Origin: Acidicapsa dinghuensis
GTDB taxonomy: Bacteria; Acidobacteriota; Terriglobia; Terriglobales; Acidobacteriaceae
DNA length: 64,000 nucleotides
Assembly (NCBI RefSeq): GCF_025685685.1
Contig: NZ_JAGSYH010000005.1
Span: 434,001 to 498,000 of the forward strand
Reading direction: 5' to 3'
Part shown: one piece after another, positions 52,129 through 60,090 of the stretch
How positions within the stretch are numbered: position 1 is the first letter of the stretch
How the letters are laid out: the number at the start of each line of letters is the position of its first letter
The notes under the pieces: model-generated
Seen by the model: only the letters and a program-made list of their open reading frames with translations
What the model was told of the DNA's origin: nothing
Database searches by the model: none
Translations under genes and position numbers: made by a program

Positions 52129-53167
52129 CTGTGATCTTTCAGGAGGTTGTCCATTCGATTTGGACCGGAGAAGCTGGTTGTGACGAGCAACTAGGAATCT
52201 TCGGAGGATCGAATGGACATTCATAAGAATGCCCGACTGAGCTATCGCAGTCGAGAGGCATTGGTCAGGTTTGTACTGGAGCAGGGAGAGACGCGGAAGG
52301 CGGCTGCAGCCGCCTTCCGCGTGAGTGCGAAGACTGCGGCCAAGTGGGTGATGCGGTTCCAGGTAGCCGGACTGGATGGTCTGGCAGATCGTAGCTCGCG
52401 GCCTCATCGCAGTCCGCGCCGCCTGGCGGGGAGTCTTGTTGATCGGGTTGTCGAGCTGCGCCGGGGGCACATGCCCGGGTACCGGATCGCACGGCAATCG
52501 GGTCTGAGTCCGGCTTCCGTGAGCCGCATCCTGCGCCGGGCGCGGTTGAGCCGATGGCGCGACCTGAACCCGCCGCCTCCCGTGGTTCGCTATGAGCATC
52601 CGCGGCCCGGTGACCTGTTGCATCTCGACATCAAGGGCATGACGCGCTTCTCGGAGGTCTCGCTGCGCGGCGATGGGCGGCTGCGCGGCAAACGCGCTCA
52701 TCCCGGTTTCCTTGCGCTGCATGTGGCCGTCGACGACCACTCGCGTATGGCCTTCACCCGCATGCTGCCAGACCAGAAGGCCGGTACCACCATCGGCTTC
52801 CTCAACGATGCGCTGGGCTTCTTCGCACAACACGGCATCGGCGTGCGCGCTCTGCTGACCGACAACGGATCCAGCTACCGCTCCCAACAGTTCCGCCAGG
52901 CTTGCTGCAAGCTCGCACTAAAACACCACCGCACCAGGCCCTACACGCCCAGAACCAACGGAAAGGCTGAGCGATTTATACAGACCGCGCTCAGAGAGTG
53001 GGCTTACGCAAAACACTGGACTGACTCACAGGACAGGGACTCACATCTGCAGCCATGGACTCACTACTACAACCACGAAAGACCTCATGGTAGCCTCAAC
53101 TACAACCCGCCCATCAGCCGCTCCGAGATACCGCTCGCCGATGGAACAACCTCTTGAGCTTCTACAG
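52129..53167 (+). mobile_element. IS481-family insertion sequence, apparently complete
   Basis: The element is about 1.04 kb. Imperfect terminal inverted repeats begin CTGT at both ends; the inner parts TCAGGAGGTTGT (left, 52139-52150) and TCAAGAGGTTGT (right, read inward) match at 11 of 12 positions. Flanking CCAC at 52125-52128 and 53168-53171 is a possible 4-bp target duplication. One intact transposase gene fills the interior. The right end lies only 9 nt from the stop codon of the ankyrin-like gene. Confidence 0.75.
52213..53157 (+). CDS. IS481-family transposase
   Basis: This 314-residue DDE transposase has an N-terminal helix-turn-helix (about 10-60: RLSYRSREALVRFVLEQGET, AAAFRVSAKTAAKWVMRF) and an rve catalytic core. 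The triad is in LLHLDIKGM (Asp), LLTDNGSSYRS (Asp) and TNGKAERFIQT (Glu). The C-terminal YYNHERPHGSLNYNPP is the usual integrase-core ending. The frame is intact, so the element may be active. The start codon lies inside the right arm of the inverted repeat 52148-52159 / 52208-52219, which could fold in the mRNA and limit translation. Confidence 0.93.
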   Translation: MDIHKNARLSYRSREALVRFVLEQGETRKAAAAAFRVSAKTAAKWVMRFQVAGLDGLADRSSRPHRSPRRLAGSLVDRVVELRRGHMPGYRIARQSGLSPASVSRILRRARLSRWRDLNPPPPVVRYEHPRPGDLLHLDIKGMTRFSEVSLRGDGRLRGKRAHPGFLALHVAVDDHSRMAFTRMLPDQKAGTTIGFLNDALGFFAQHGIGVRALLTDNGSSYRSQQFRQACCKLALKHHRTRPYTPRTNGKAERFIQTALREWAYAKHWTDSQDRDSHLQPWTHYYNHERPHGSLNYNPPISRSEIPLADGTTS

Positions 53168-53175
53168 CCACCCGC

Positions 53176-55251
53176 CTATGGAACGTGGAGCAATCCGCCT
53201 TGTCTTTGCAACGCTTCCTGATATGCCTTGCTGGCCTCAGCATCCTCTTGTGCAAAGTCCGTTTTGACAGCCTTCTGCGTAGCAATGGTGTCCGGGATGT
53301 CCGTAGAAGGCTCATGGCGAAGAATCCAGCCTCCATGGTTCGTAGCGATCATTGCCGATGTCCAGCCTTCGCGCGTTTTGCGATCAGTGAAGACACCTCC
53401 GGCTTGTGAGTATGCAGTAATCTGATCGACGGTACTCTCAGCAGCAGCAATTTCAGATGTCATGCCACTGCTTGAGACGCGTGTGGTGAATCGTCCGCCG
53501 GCCTCGGAGAATGCCTTGATTGTTTCCGGATCGTCGTACGCTGCATAAATTTCCGCGGTAAGACCTGCCTTATCTTCTTGCTCGGTAAAGTGACCGCCGG
53601 CATGGGCAAAAGCACGAATGGCAGCTGGGCCATTTTCGATCACACTCATGGCTGCGGTGTTGCCAAGCGAATTCTGGTGATCCGCAAATCGTCCGCCTGC
53701 AGCGTAAAAAGCTTCGATGGCCGCCGCTCCTCGCTGCTTTCCGTCGATGAACATGTCGCCGAGTCGAAAATGAAGTTCTTGCATTCCGGGGCCAAGATCG
53801 TCAGGCCGCATGGCAACGATCAAAGCGGCTGTGTCGCCAACGTGATTCTGCTGCTCGGTAAAATGGCCGCCAGCCTCCGCAAAGGCAGCAATTGCATCGG
53901 CTCCGCTGTAGGCTGCAGCCATGGCCGCGGTATAGCCCTGTTTGTTTTGCCAATCGGTGAAGTGGCCGCCAGCCCGCGCGAAAGCCTCGATCGCTTCGGC
54001 GCCTGACGAAGCAGCGATGATTGCAGAGGTCAGATCTTGCACATTAGGTGTGTCTGTAAATCTGCCACCTTGGTGTACGAAGGCTTCGATCCCCGGAGCG
54101 CCGATCCTGGTGGCTTCATATTCGTCTTTGGGGAGATCGAAAATGAGTCCGCCCTGGCGCTTCAAGGCTGCCCGATAGGCGATCAGCACTCCAGCACTGT
54201 TCAGCTCCTCCCGCCTCGCCATATCTCCGGCGGTTAGTCCCTGGGGTGTCAGACGATTGGTGAATTTGCCACCGTATTCTGAGAAAGCTTCAACGACTTT
54301 GGCCCCGTGCAATATTGCCGTGGCTTCTGCGGTGAGGCCTTTCCTGTTGGGTCGATCATCGAACTTGCAACCGGCTTTCGCGAAGGATTCAACTGCCGCA
54401 GGACTTCGAAGGGCGCTGTATTCGTCATCCGTGCTGATGTATTCAAGGCCTCCCTGTCTTTCTACCGCCGAGTCATAGGCCTGGAGCACGCTGGCGCCTT
54501 TGCGAGCAGCCAATTGTGCTGCGGATTCTCCGAGAGAATTATTCGAAGTAAATACGTGACCAGCAGCCGCGAAAGCCTGAATGGCAGTTGCCCCTCCATT
54601 AACTGCCATAAGTTCCTGTATGTTGCTAATCGAAGAACGCAGGTCAACGTCTGGGCCGATCGCCCTACGGAATGCGCAAAGCGACGCTGGGTTCTGCATG
54701 AGCAGGACGATCGTGTTCGTACTGACCCTGCCATCCTGAAGGGCGAACCGGCCGCCGGCTTCAGCGAAAGCATCAATCGCTTTCGCACGCTCCCGGTAAT
54801 ACTGCGCGGCACCCGGGTCAGGATGTGGTTTCACCTGCAAGACATAGTCCGCCGCATTGTGTCCTGAACTATCTTTTTCCTCGGTGAACGTTCCGCCGGC
54901 CTTGCGGAATGCAGCAATGACCTCGGGTGAGCTCGCCGCGGCCAGCATGGCCGCGGTCTGTCCACCGCTGTTTTTCTGGCCAATGAATCTTCCGCCCGTT
55001 CTGGCGAACGCCTCGATCCCTGAAACGCCTCCTTCGACGGCTTTCAATTCTGCGGGATCACTGGGGGACTGTGAATGACCTCCAAGCGAAGCAAGAGAAA
55101 GGACTGTAATAAAGGACACCTTGTGAATAAGGTATTTCAACGCATGGGATGGGTCACAATTAGGAACGGCGTCAGACCGCCCTTGCCCTCCAGTCCGGCT
55201 TCGACACAGCAGTGCTACCCATGAAGCAACTACCTTGCGCATGAAAGCCAT
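53176..55251 (-). CDS. Large ankyrin-like repeat protein, probably secreted
   Basis: This protein of up to 691 residues is built of about 15 degenerate units of 32-37 residues with the pattern AIEAFxxAGGxFTxxQNxxGxTAAMxAA. They resemble ankyrin repeats in length and helix layout but have a distinctive AGGxFT turn. A second module, AYxxAxxRQGGLxxxxxxDEYxA, occurs twice in full and a third time ends at the stop (ALQRQGGLLHVP). A signal-like segment (KYLIHKVSFITVLSLASLGG) lies at about 39-58, so the true start may be a TTG at 55140. The stop is 8 nt from the IS481 end, so the C-terminus may be truncated. Confidence 0.7.
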   Translation of the reverse strand: MAFMRKVVASWVALLCRSRTGGQGRSDAVPNCDPSHALKYLIHKVSFITVLSLASLGGHSQSPSDPAELKAVEGGVSGIEAFARTGGRFIGQKNSGGQTAAMLAAASSPEVIAAFRKAGGTFTEEKDSSGHNAADYVLQVKPHPDPGAAQYYRERAKAIDAFAEAGGRFALQDGRVSTNTIVLLMQNPASLCAFRRAIGPDVDLRSSISNIQELMAVNGGATAIQAFAAAGHVFTSNNSLGESAAQLAARKGASVLQAYDSAVERQGGLEYISTDDEYSALRSPAAVESFAKAGCKFDDRPNRKGLTAEATAILHGAKVVEAFSEYGGKFTNRLTPQGLTAGDMARREELNSAGVLIAYRAALKRQGGLIFDLPKDEYEATRIGAPGIEAFVHQGGRFTDTPNVQDLTSAIIAASSGAEAIEAFARAGGHFTDWQNKQGYTAAMAAAYSGADAIAAFAEAGGHFTEQQNHVGDTAALIVAMRPDDLGPGMQELHFRLGDMFIDGKQRGAAAIEAFYAAGGRFADHQNSLGNTAAMSVIENGPAAIRAFAHAGGHFTEQEDKAGLTAEIYAAYDDPETIKAFSEAGGRFTTRVSSSGMTSEIAAAESTVDQITAYSQAGGVFTDRKTREGWTSAMIATNHGGWILRHEPSTDIPDTIATQKAVKTDFAQEDAEASKAYQEALQRQGGLLHVP

Positions 55252-55280
55252 TGTCGCTCATTTGGCGGGTGGCCCAGATT

Positions 55281-55493
55281 TCATGTTTCCTTCACCACCG
55301 AGGGTGCCTCAGGTCTCGCCTTTGAGACCTGGGTTTCGAGGATGCTTCGTTCTCTGCGCATGGCTGTCCACCAGGATTCTATCTCTACGATCCCATCGTT
55401 TCCGGTGCGGTAATGCAGGAAGCTGGACCATTGCCAGTCTTCGGTTTTGACATCAGGCCGCGAGTGACTGGATTTTAGACCTGTCCCGCCCAC
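55281..55493 (-). pseudogene. Remnant of a REP-associated tyrosine transposase (RAYT) C-terminus
   Basis: The frame encodes VKTEDWQWSSFLHYRTGNDG followed by IVEIESWWTAMRRE. This matches the conserved C-terminal end of IS200-like RAYT transposases of Acidobacteria (PEDWxWSSYxHYxTGxxGxVEIES). The catalytic HUH and Tyr parts are absent and no upstream continuation is readable in any frame, so only about 40 codons of the gene survive. It lies between two REP-like hairpins in inverted orientation, the usual setting of such genes. Confidence 0.7.
55302..55337 (+). repeat. REP-like hairpin (plus orientation)
   Basis: GGGTGCC at 55302-55308 is followed by CAGGTCTC and GAGACCTG as an 8-bp stem and then GGGTTTC. 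It shares the GGGTGCC-hairpin-TGGG plan of the other REP-like units and overlaps the 3' end of the RAYT remnant. Confidence 0.6.
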
Positions 55494-55525
55494 TCATCGC
55501 GATGAAACCGCGATGAATGGGGCAC
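55488..55525 (-). repeat. REP-like hairpin (minus orientation)
   Basis: On the minus strand TGCCCCAT (55524-55517) leads into a TCATCGCG/CGCGATGA stem of 8 bp and ends AGTGGG. It is inverted relative to the unit at 55302, and the pair brackets the RAYT remnant. Confidence 0.6.
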
Positions 55526-55590
55526 AGCTGCGTTGGTGGGACGCGGAAGCAGAGAGGTGGATGACTGGGCCACTTGCGTGGGATAAAAGC

Positions 55591-55800
55591 AAATTCCCCA
55601 AAGGGGAATGACAGATAGAAGGGCAAAAGCAAAGACAAAAGCAAATGCAGATGCAACTGCGAAGACAGAAGCAGATCCCCTTCGGGGATGACAAACAAAA
55701 AGGCAAAGACAAGGGCAAAAACAAAGACAAGAGCAACTGCAGATGCAACTACAAAGACAAAAGCAGGTCCTTCGCTCTGCTCAGGAGGACAACGTGGCTG
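55591..55800 (+). repeat. A-rich modular intergenic repeat with short hairpins
   Basis: Short hairpins (TTCCCC-AAA-GGGGAA at 55594, ATCCCC-TTC-GGGGAT at 55675), each followed by ATGACA, alternate with low-complexity tracts of AAAGACAAAAGC type. A 28-nt direct repeat is at 55647-55674 and 55739-55766 (25 of 28 identical, G/A changes only). A degraded hairpin of this kind (GGATCCCCTTCCGGGATGAT) also precedes rsmD near 57007. Open frames across it on either strand are by-products of the composition. It fills most of the 571-nt gap between the ankyrin-like and M50-like genes. Confidence 0.65.
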
Positions 55801-55822
55801 GGACCCAATGCACCGGCGGGGG

Positions 55823-56938
55823 TTAGTTTTCGGAGTCTAGGCGTTCGAGGCGGCGTTGTTCGGATAGTAGGGACATGCTGGTCATTAAGTTTTGGACGCT
55901 GACCATGCCTACTATGTTTTCGCCTTCGGCTACGGGGATGAGACTTAGTCCGCGGCCGGCGTTGATGCGGCGGATGATGGCTCCGAGGGTGTCGTCTGGG
56001 CGGGCTACCTGGAAGGTGCGCGACATAACTCCCTGGATGTAGCCGTTGCCTTCGATGCGGAGCTGTTCGACGATGCGCTGGCGGTTGACGATGCCTACGA
56101 CTTGCCGGTTGCGGACTACGGGGAAGTCTTCCTGGAGCGAGTGGACGCAGCGGTGGAGGGCGTCGGCGAGGGTGTCGCTGGGTGAGAGGGTGGCGTAGTC
56201 GGTGAGCATGACTTCGCGCATCTGGACGGTATCGACGACGGATTGGAAGAAGACGCCCTGATCTTCGATTTGCGCGCCGATGAAGATAAAGAATCCGGCG
56301 GCGGGCAGGATGGGGTCGTGGAGGAAGAATCCGCAGAAGATGGCGGCGAGAGCGACGAGCTGGCCGAGGCCGGAGAGAGCGCGGCTGGCCGCGGAGGGCG
56401 AGTGAGCGCGTGTCCAGTTATTGCGCAGTAGGCGGCCGGCATCGAGCGGATAGGCGGGGAGCAGGTGGAGCAGGCCGAGCGCGGCCTGGAGCCAGATGAG
56501 GCTGCGGACGAGAGTGGTGGGTGAGACAAGAGGCGGGGTGAGGAGCGGGAAACTGCCGGAGGCTCCCATGGCGCCTGCGGCGAGGATTGCGGCAGTGGAG
56601 ATGTTGGCGATGGGGCCTGCGGCGGCGAGTGCGTATTGTGCGCTGCCGGAGCTGGAGCGCTCCTGGCTTTCAGGGTTGGCGTAGGCGAAGAGGCCGCCGA
56701 TGGGCAGGATGAGGATGGTGCGGAGCCGAAGACCGAGCCAGCCGGCGACGAGGAGGCGTCCGATTTCTCGGACGACGACGGCGGCGAAGACGAGCACCCA
56801 GAGGGCGAGTCCCGCGGTGGAACTGACGCCTGCGGCGTTGGCGACGAGCATGAAGACGACGGCCAGCATCACGAAGAAGGTGTGGATGCGGATTTCGACA
56901 CCCATCCAGCGGCCTAACGGGATTGACCAGCCTCGCAT
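55823..56938 (-). CDS. M50-type membrane metalloprotease homologue with CBS pair, HExxH lost
   Basis: This 371-residue protein has site-2-protease-like membrane helices (about 20-240) and two CBS domains (about 250-305 and 310-362: SPSDTLADALHRCVHSLQED, ARPDDTLGAIIRRINAGRGL). The helix that should hold HExxH reads VVVREIGRLLVAG (Arg57-Glu58-Ile-Gly-Arg61), so both zinc histidines are arginine. The second motif reads PAYPLDAGR (Asp166 kept). A zinc protease is therefore unlikely, and the protein may be a regulatory pseudoprotease. ATG 56938 is the start; the open frame further upstream is antisense to rsmD. Confidence 0.83.
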   Translation of the reverse strand: MRGWSIPLGRWMGVEIRIHTFFVMLAVVFMLVANAAGVSSTAGLALWVLVFAAVVVREIGRLLVAGWLGLRLRTILILPIGGLFAYANPESQERSSSGSAQYALAAAGPIANISTAAILAAGAMGASGSFPLLTPPLVSPTTLVRSLIWLQAALGLLHLLPAYPLDAGRLLRNNWTRAHSPSAASRALSGLGQLVALAAIFCGFFLHDPILPAAGFFIFIGAQIEDQGVFFQSVVDTVQMREVMLTDYATLSPSDTLADALHRCVHSLQEDFPVVRNRQVVGIVNRQRIVEQLRIEGNGYIQGVMSRTFQVARPDDTLGAIIRRINAGRGLSLIPVAEGENIVGMVSVQNLMTSMSLLSEQRRLERLDSEN

Positions 56939-57058
56939 ATGAGAATGATTGTATCGGGGTGAGGCGAGTGTGGTTGTGGCTATTGATACGAGGCTGCTGA
57001 GAAGCGGATCCCCTTCCGGGATGATAGACGGGAAAACCAAGACAGGAGCTGGCGGGGA

Positions 57059-57655
57059 ATGCGGGTGATTGGGGGGAAATTCCGGTCGCGGGTGCTGGCT
57101 GCTCAGGCGGGAATGGATACACGGCCGACGAGTGACCGGCTGCGAGAGACGCTGTTTAACGTGCTGACGCAGGGGGCGGTGGATCGTGTGGATGGCGGAG
57201 TGTTTCTGGATCTGTATGCGGGTTCGGGGGCGGTGGGGATTGAGGCGCTGAGCCGGGGCGCGGCGAGTGTGACGTTTGTGGAGCAAGGGGCGGCGGCGCT
57301 GCGGGTGGTGGAGAAGAATCTGGCGGGGCTGGGATTGGATGCTCGCTCGCGGCGAGAGGGTATTCGCATAGAGAAGGCTGCGGTGCTGCGGTTCCTGCGC
57401 GGCGGGTTGGAGCGTGGCGGGGTTGGACCGTTTGGGGTGATGTTTCTCGATCCGCCGTATGATGCGGCTGCCGAGTATGCCGCTGTGCTGGAATTGCTGG
57501 GCGGTGATGGGCGCGAACTGCTGGTCGAGGGAGCGCTGGTAGTGGCGGAGCATCGCGGAAAGGATGATCCGGGCGAGAGCTTTGGGGCATTGCGGCGCGT
57601 GCGTTTGCTGAAGCAGGGAGATGCTGCGTTGAGTTTCTACGAAGTAAGTGGATGA
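57059..57655 (+). CDS. rsmD: 16S rRNA (guanine(966)-N2)-methyltransferase RsmD
   Basis: This 198-residue Rossmann methyltransferase has the RsmD N-terminus (MRVIGGKFRSRVL, TRPTSDRLRETLFNVL), the SAM-binding DLYAGSG (51-57) and the catalytic DPPY (131-134). It methylates G966 of 16S rRNA. Its length is normal. GGCGGGGA lies directly before the ATG. It is divergent from the M50-like gene, 120 nt apart. Confidence 0.93.
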   Translation: MRVIGGKFRSRVLAAQAGMDTRPTSDRLRETLFNVLTQGAVDRVDGGVFLDLYAGSGAVGIEALSRGAASVTFVEQGAAALRVVEKNLAGLGLDARSRREGIRIEKAAVLRFLRGGLERGGVGPFGVMFLDPPYDAAAEYAAVLELLGGDGRELLVEGALVVAEHRGKDDPGESFGALRRVRLLKQGDAALSFYEVSG

Positions 57656-57812
57656 GAAGGCGGTTGGATGTGGCATTCTTTTCCCTATCAGCCGAAATGA
57701 GCTTTTGCTGCCGGTTTTGAGGGCAAGCGTCACGTACGACGTTTCGGATGATTTGTCGTATTGCTGACAGGCACGCCCCGCACGATCTATCCCAGATTTC
57801 CATCGAGGCTCT

Positions 57813-60071
57813 ATGCGCCGATTGCTTTGCTCTGCCGTTGTTTTCGTCTTTGCTGTATTCACGGTTGCTTCTGTTGCGCAGAAGCGCGCTATCACTGAGA
57901 AAGATCTATTCAGCTTCAAGTGGATTGGCGATACGCAGATGTCGCCGGATGGTTCGACGGTGGCGTATGTGCTGGCGACGGTTGCGGCTGATCGCAGCGG
58001 GTATGAGACGCGGATTTGTTTGCTGGACCTGACGAAGCAGGGTGCTGAGCCTGTGGAGCTGACGAGCGGGCCGCATGATACTTCTCCGCGATGGTCGCCG
58101 GATGGGAAGCAGTTGGTGTTTGTGCGCAGTGCGGAGAAGGAAGGGAAGCCTGCGCCGCCGCAGTTGTATCTGCAGCCGATGGAGAAAGGCGCAGCGGATA
58201 CGAATCCGGTGCGGCTGACGGATTTGCCGAAGGGGGTTTCGAATCCTTCGTGGTCGCCGGATGGCAAGGCGATCGTGGTTGTGTCGTCGACGCCGAAGGA
58301 TCAGGAAGAGGCGAAGCTGGAGGCGGCGAAGAAGGCGCGGGCGACGGGCGACGATGCGCATGTGTCGGATGTGCGGATTATTACTCGCAATAACTACAGG
58401 CTGAATGGCGCGGGGTATACGGATGCTTCGGTTGCGCCGCAGTTGTATCTCGTTCATTTGCTCAAGGCGGATGGGACGCAGGATGCTCCGTGGCAGCTGA
58501 CGGGCGGGCGGTTTGGGGTTGAGGAGTATCAATGGTCGCCTAAGTCGGATTGGATTTTTTATACGTCTGTGCAGGAAGAAGAGCCTTACTACGATGCGGA
58601 GGATCACAACACGCTGTATGCGATTGAGGCTCCGACGGGTGCAGAGCATCCGAAGGGACTGGCGGATACGAAGTTTGCGGATGATCTGAAGATCAGTGCG
58701 CGCGGGATTGCGATTTCGCATGACGGAAAGCGAATTGCTTTTCATGCGCAGGAGCATCCTGCAAAGCCGGTGAGCCATAAGCAGACAGATCTGTGGGTGA
58801 TGGATCTGAAGTGGGATGGAGGGAAGCCGAGTGCAGGGGGCGAGCCCAAGAATCTTACGAGCAAGCTGAGCTATGAAATGGGCGGCACGGTTGGTGGAGA
58901 TAATGTTGCGCCGCGCGGAGCGGGACGTGCTGCGCTGAGCTGGAGCCCGGATGATTCGTCGCTGACGGATGTGGTGGCGAAGCGGGGGAGCGCGCTGCTG
59001 GTGACGGTGGATGCGGCTTCTGGCGAAGTGGGCGAACTGACGCAGGAGAAGCAGGCGGTGCTTGGGTTCACCGAGGCGGCGGATGGGTCGAGGCTGGTGG
59101 CGCTGATTTCGAATCCGATCATGATTGGAGAGCTGTATTCAATTACGGGGACCAAGGCGCAGACGCAGTTGACGCACGTGAACGATGCGTTGTTCAGTCA
59201 ACTCGATCTGAAGATGCCGGAAGATCTGCAGGTGGTGCCGACGTCGCATCCGGAGGATATCAAGGGCGAGACGATCGATACGTTTGTGCAGTTGCCGCCT
59301 GATTTTCAGGATGGGACGAAGTATCCGATGATCCTGAACATTCATGGTGGACCGCACTCGGCGTATGGGTGGGTCTTCGATCACGAGATGCTCTGGATGG
59401 CGGCTCGCGGGTATGTGGTGGTGTATCCGAATCCGCGCGGATCGACGAGCTATGGCGAGAACTTCGCGAACATCATTCAGGACAACTATCCCAACGATGA
59501 TTTTCACGACCTGATGGACTCGGTGGACGCGGTGGAGAAGAAGGGATGGGTTGATCCGGAGCGTGAGGGCGTGACGGGCGGCAGTGGCGGCGGATTGATG
59601 ACGGACTGGACGGTGACACAGACGAACCGGTTCAAAGCAGCGGTGGCGCAGCGCGACATTGTGGACTGGGCGGGGTGGTGGTACACGGCGGATATCGGGG
59701 AGTTCCGGCAGTACTGGATGAAGCCTGCGCCGTTCGACAATCTGCAGGCGTATCACGACCGCTCGCCGCTGACATATGTGAACAACATCAAGACGCCGAT
59801 GATGTTCATTCTGGGGGATGCGGACTATCGCACGCCACCGACTTCGGGTGGGGAGATTTTCTTCCGCGCGCTGAAGTACAAGAAGATTCCTACGGTGATG
59901 GTGCGGTTTCCGCGGGAGAGCCATGAGCTTTCGCGATCGGGAGAGCCGTGGCATCGCGTGGAGCGGCTGGAGAACATCATGAACTGGATGGATAAGTTTC
60001 TGATGAATGAGTGCGAGCCGCAGTATGATGTGGCGCCGGTGAAGGATGTGGGGTGCAAGGTACATCCATAG
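57813..60071 (+). CDS. S9-family prolyl oligopeptidase / acylaminoacyl peptidase
   Basis: This 752-residue secreted peptidase has a signal peptide (MRRLLCSAVVFVFAVFTVAS), an N-terminal WD40-like propeller (TSPRWSPDGKQLVFVRS-type blades) and a C-terminal alpha/beta hydrolase. The triad is Ser591 (VTGGSGGG), Asp669 (ILGDADYRTPP) and His704 (RESHELSRSG). It cleaves short peptides, often after proline or at acylated N-termini. GAGG lies 4 nt before the ATG. It is a single gene in this context. Confidence 0.92.
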   Translation: MRRLLCSAVVFVFAVFTVASVAQKRAITEKDLFSFKWIGDTQMSPDGSTVAYVLATVAADRSGYETRICLLDLTKQGAEPVELTSGPHDTSPRWSPDGKQLVFVRSAEKEGKPAPPQLYLQPMEKGAADTNPVRLTDLPKGVSNPSWSPDGKAIVVVSSTPKDQEEAKLEAAKKARATGDDAHVSDVRIITRNNYRLNGAGYTDASVAPQLYLVHLLKADGTQDAPWQLTGGRFGVEEYQWSPKSDWIFYTSVQEEEPYYDAEDHNTLYAIEAPTGAEHPKGLADTKFADDLKISARGIAISHDGKRIAFHAQEHPAKPVSHKQTDLWVMDLKWDGGKPSAGGEPKNLTSKLSYEMGGTVGGDNVAPRGAGRAALSWSPDDSSLTDVVAKRGSALLVTVDAASGEVGELTQEKQAVLGFTEAADGSRLVALISNPIMIGELYSITGTKAQTQLTHVNDALFSQLDLKMPEDLQVVPTSHPEDIKGETIDTFVQLPPDFQDGTKYPMILNIHGGPHSAYGWVFDHEMLWMAARGYVVVYPNPRGSTSYGENFANIIQDNYPNDDFHDLMDSVDAVEKKGWVDPEREGVTGGSGGGLMTDWTVTQTNRFKAAVAQRDIVDWAGWWYTADIGEFRQYWMKPAPFDNLQAYHDRSPLTYVNNIKTPMMFILGDADYRTPPTSGGEIFFRALKYKKIPTVMVRFPRESHELSRSGEPWHRVERLENIMNWMDKFLMNECEPQYDVAPVKDVGCKVHP

Positions 60072-60090
60072 ATTCACCGGCGCATGGTGG

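Noticed and set aside
55591-55800. CRISPR-like array in the A-rich repeats
   Set aside because: Spacing and unit length are irregular, the tracts are low-complexity and no cas gene is near.
55453-55902. Leu-rich minus-strand and Lys-rich plus-strand frames across the A-rich repeat
   Set aside because: Their composition follows directly from the repeat tracts; no start signals or homology.
56939-58267. Open minus-strand frame extending the M50-like protein by over 440 codons
   Set aside because: It is antisense to rsmD and the S9 gene, has no homology, and the proper start with the membrane-domain N-terminus is at 56938.
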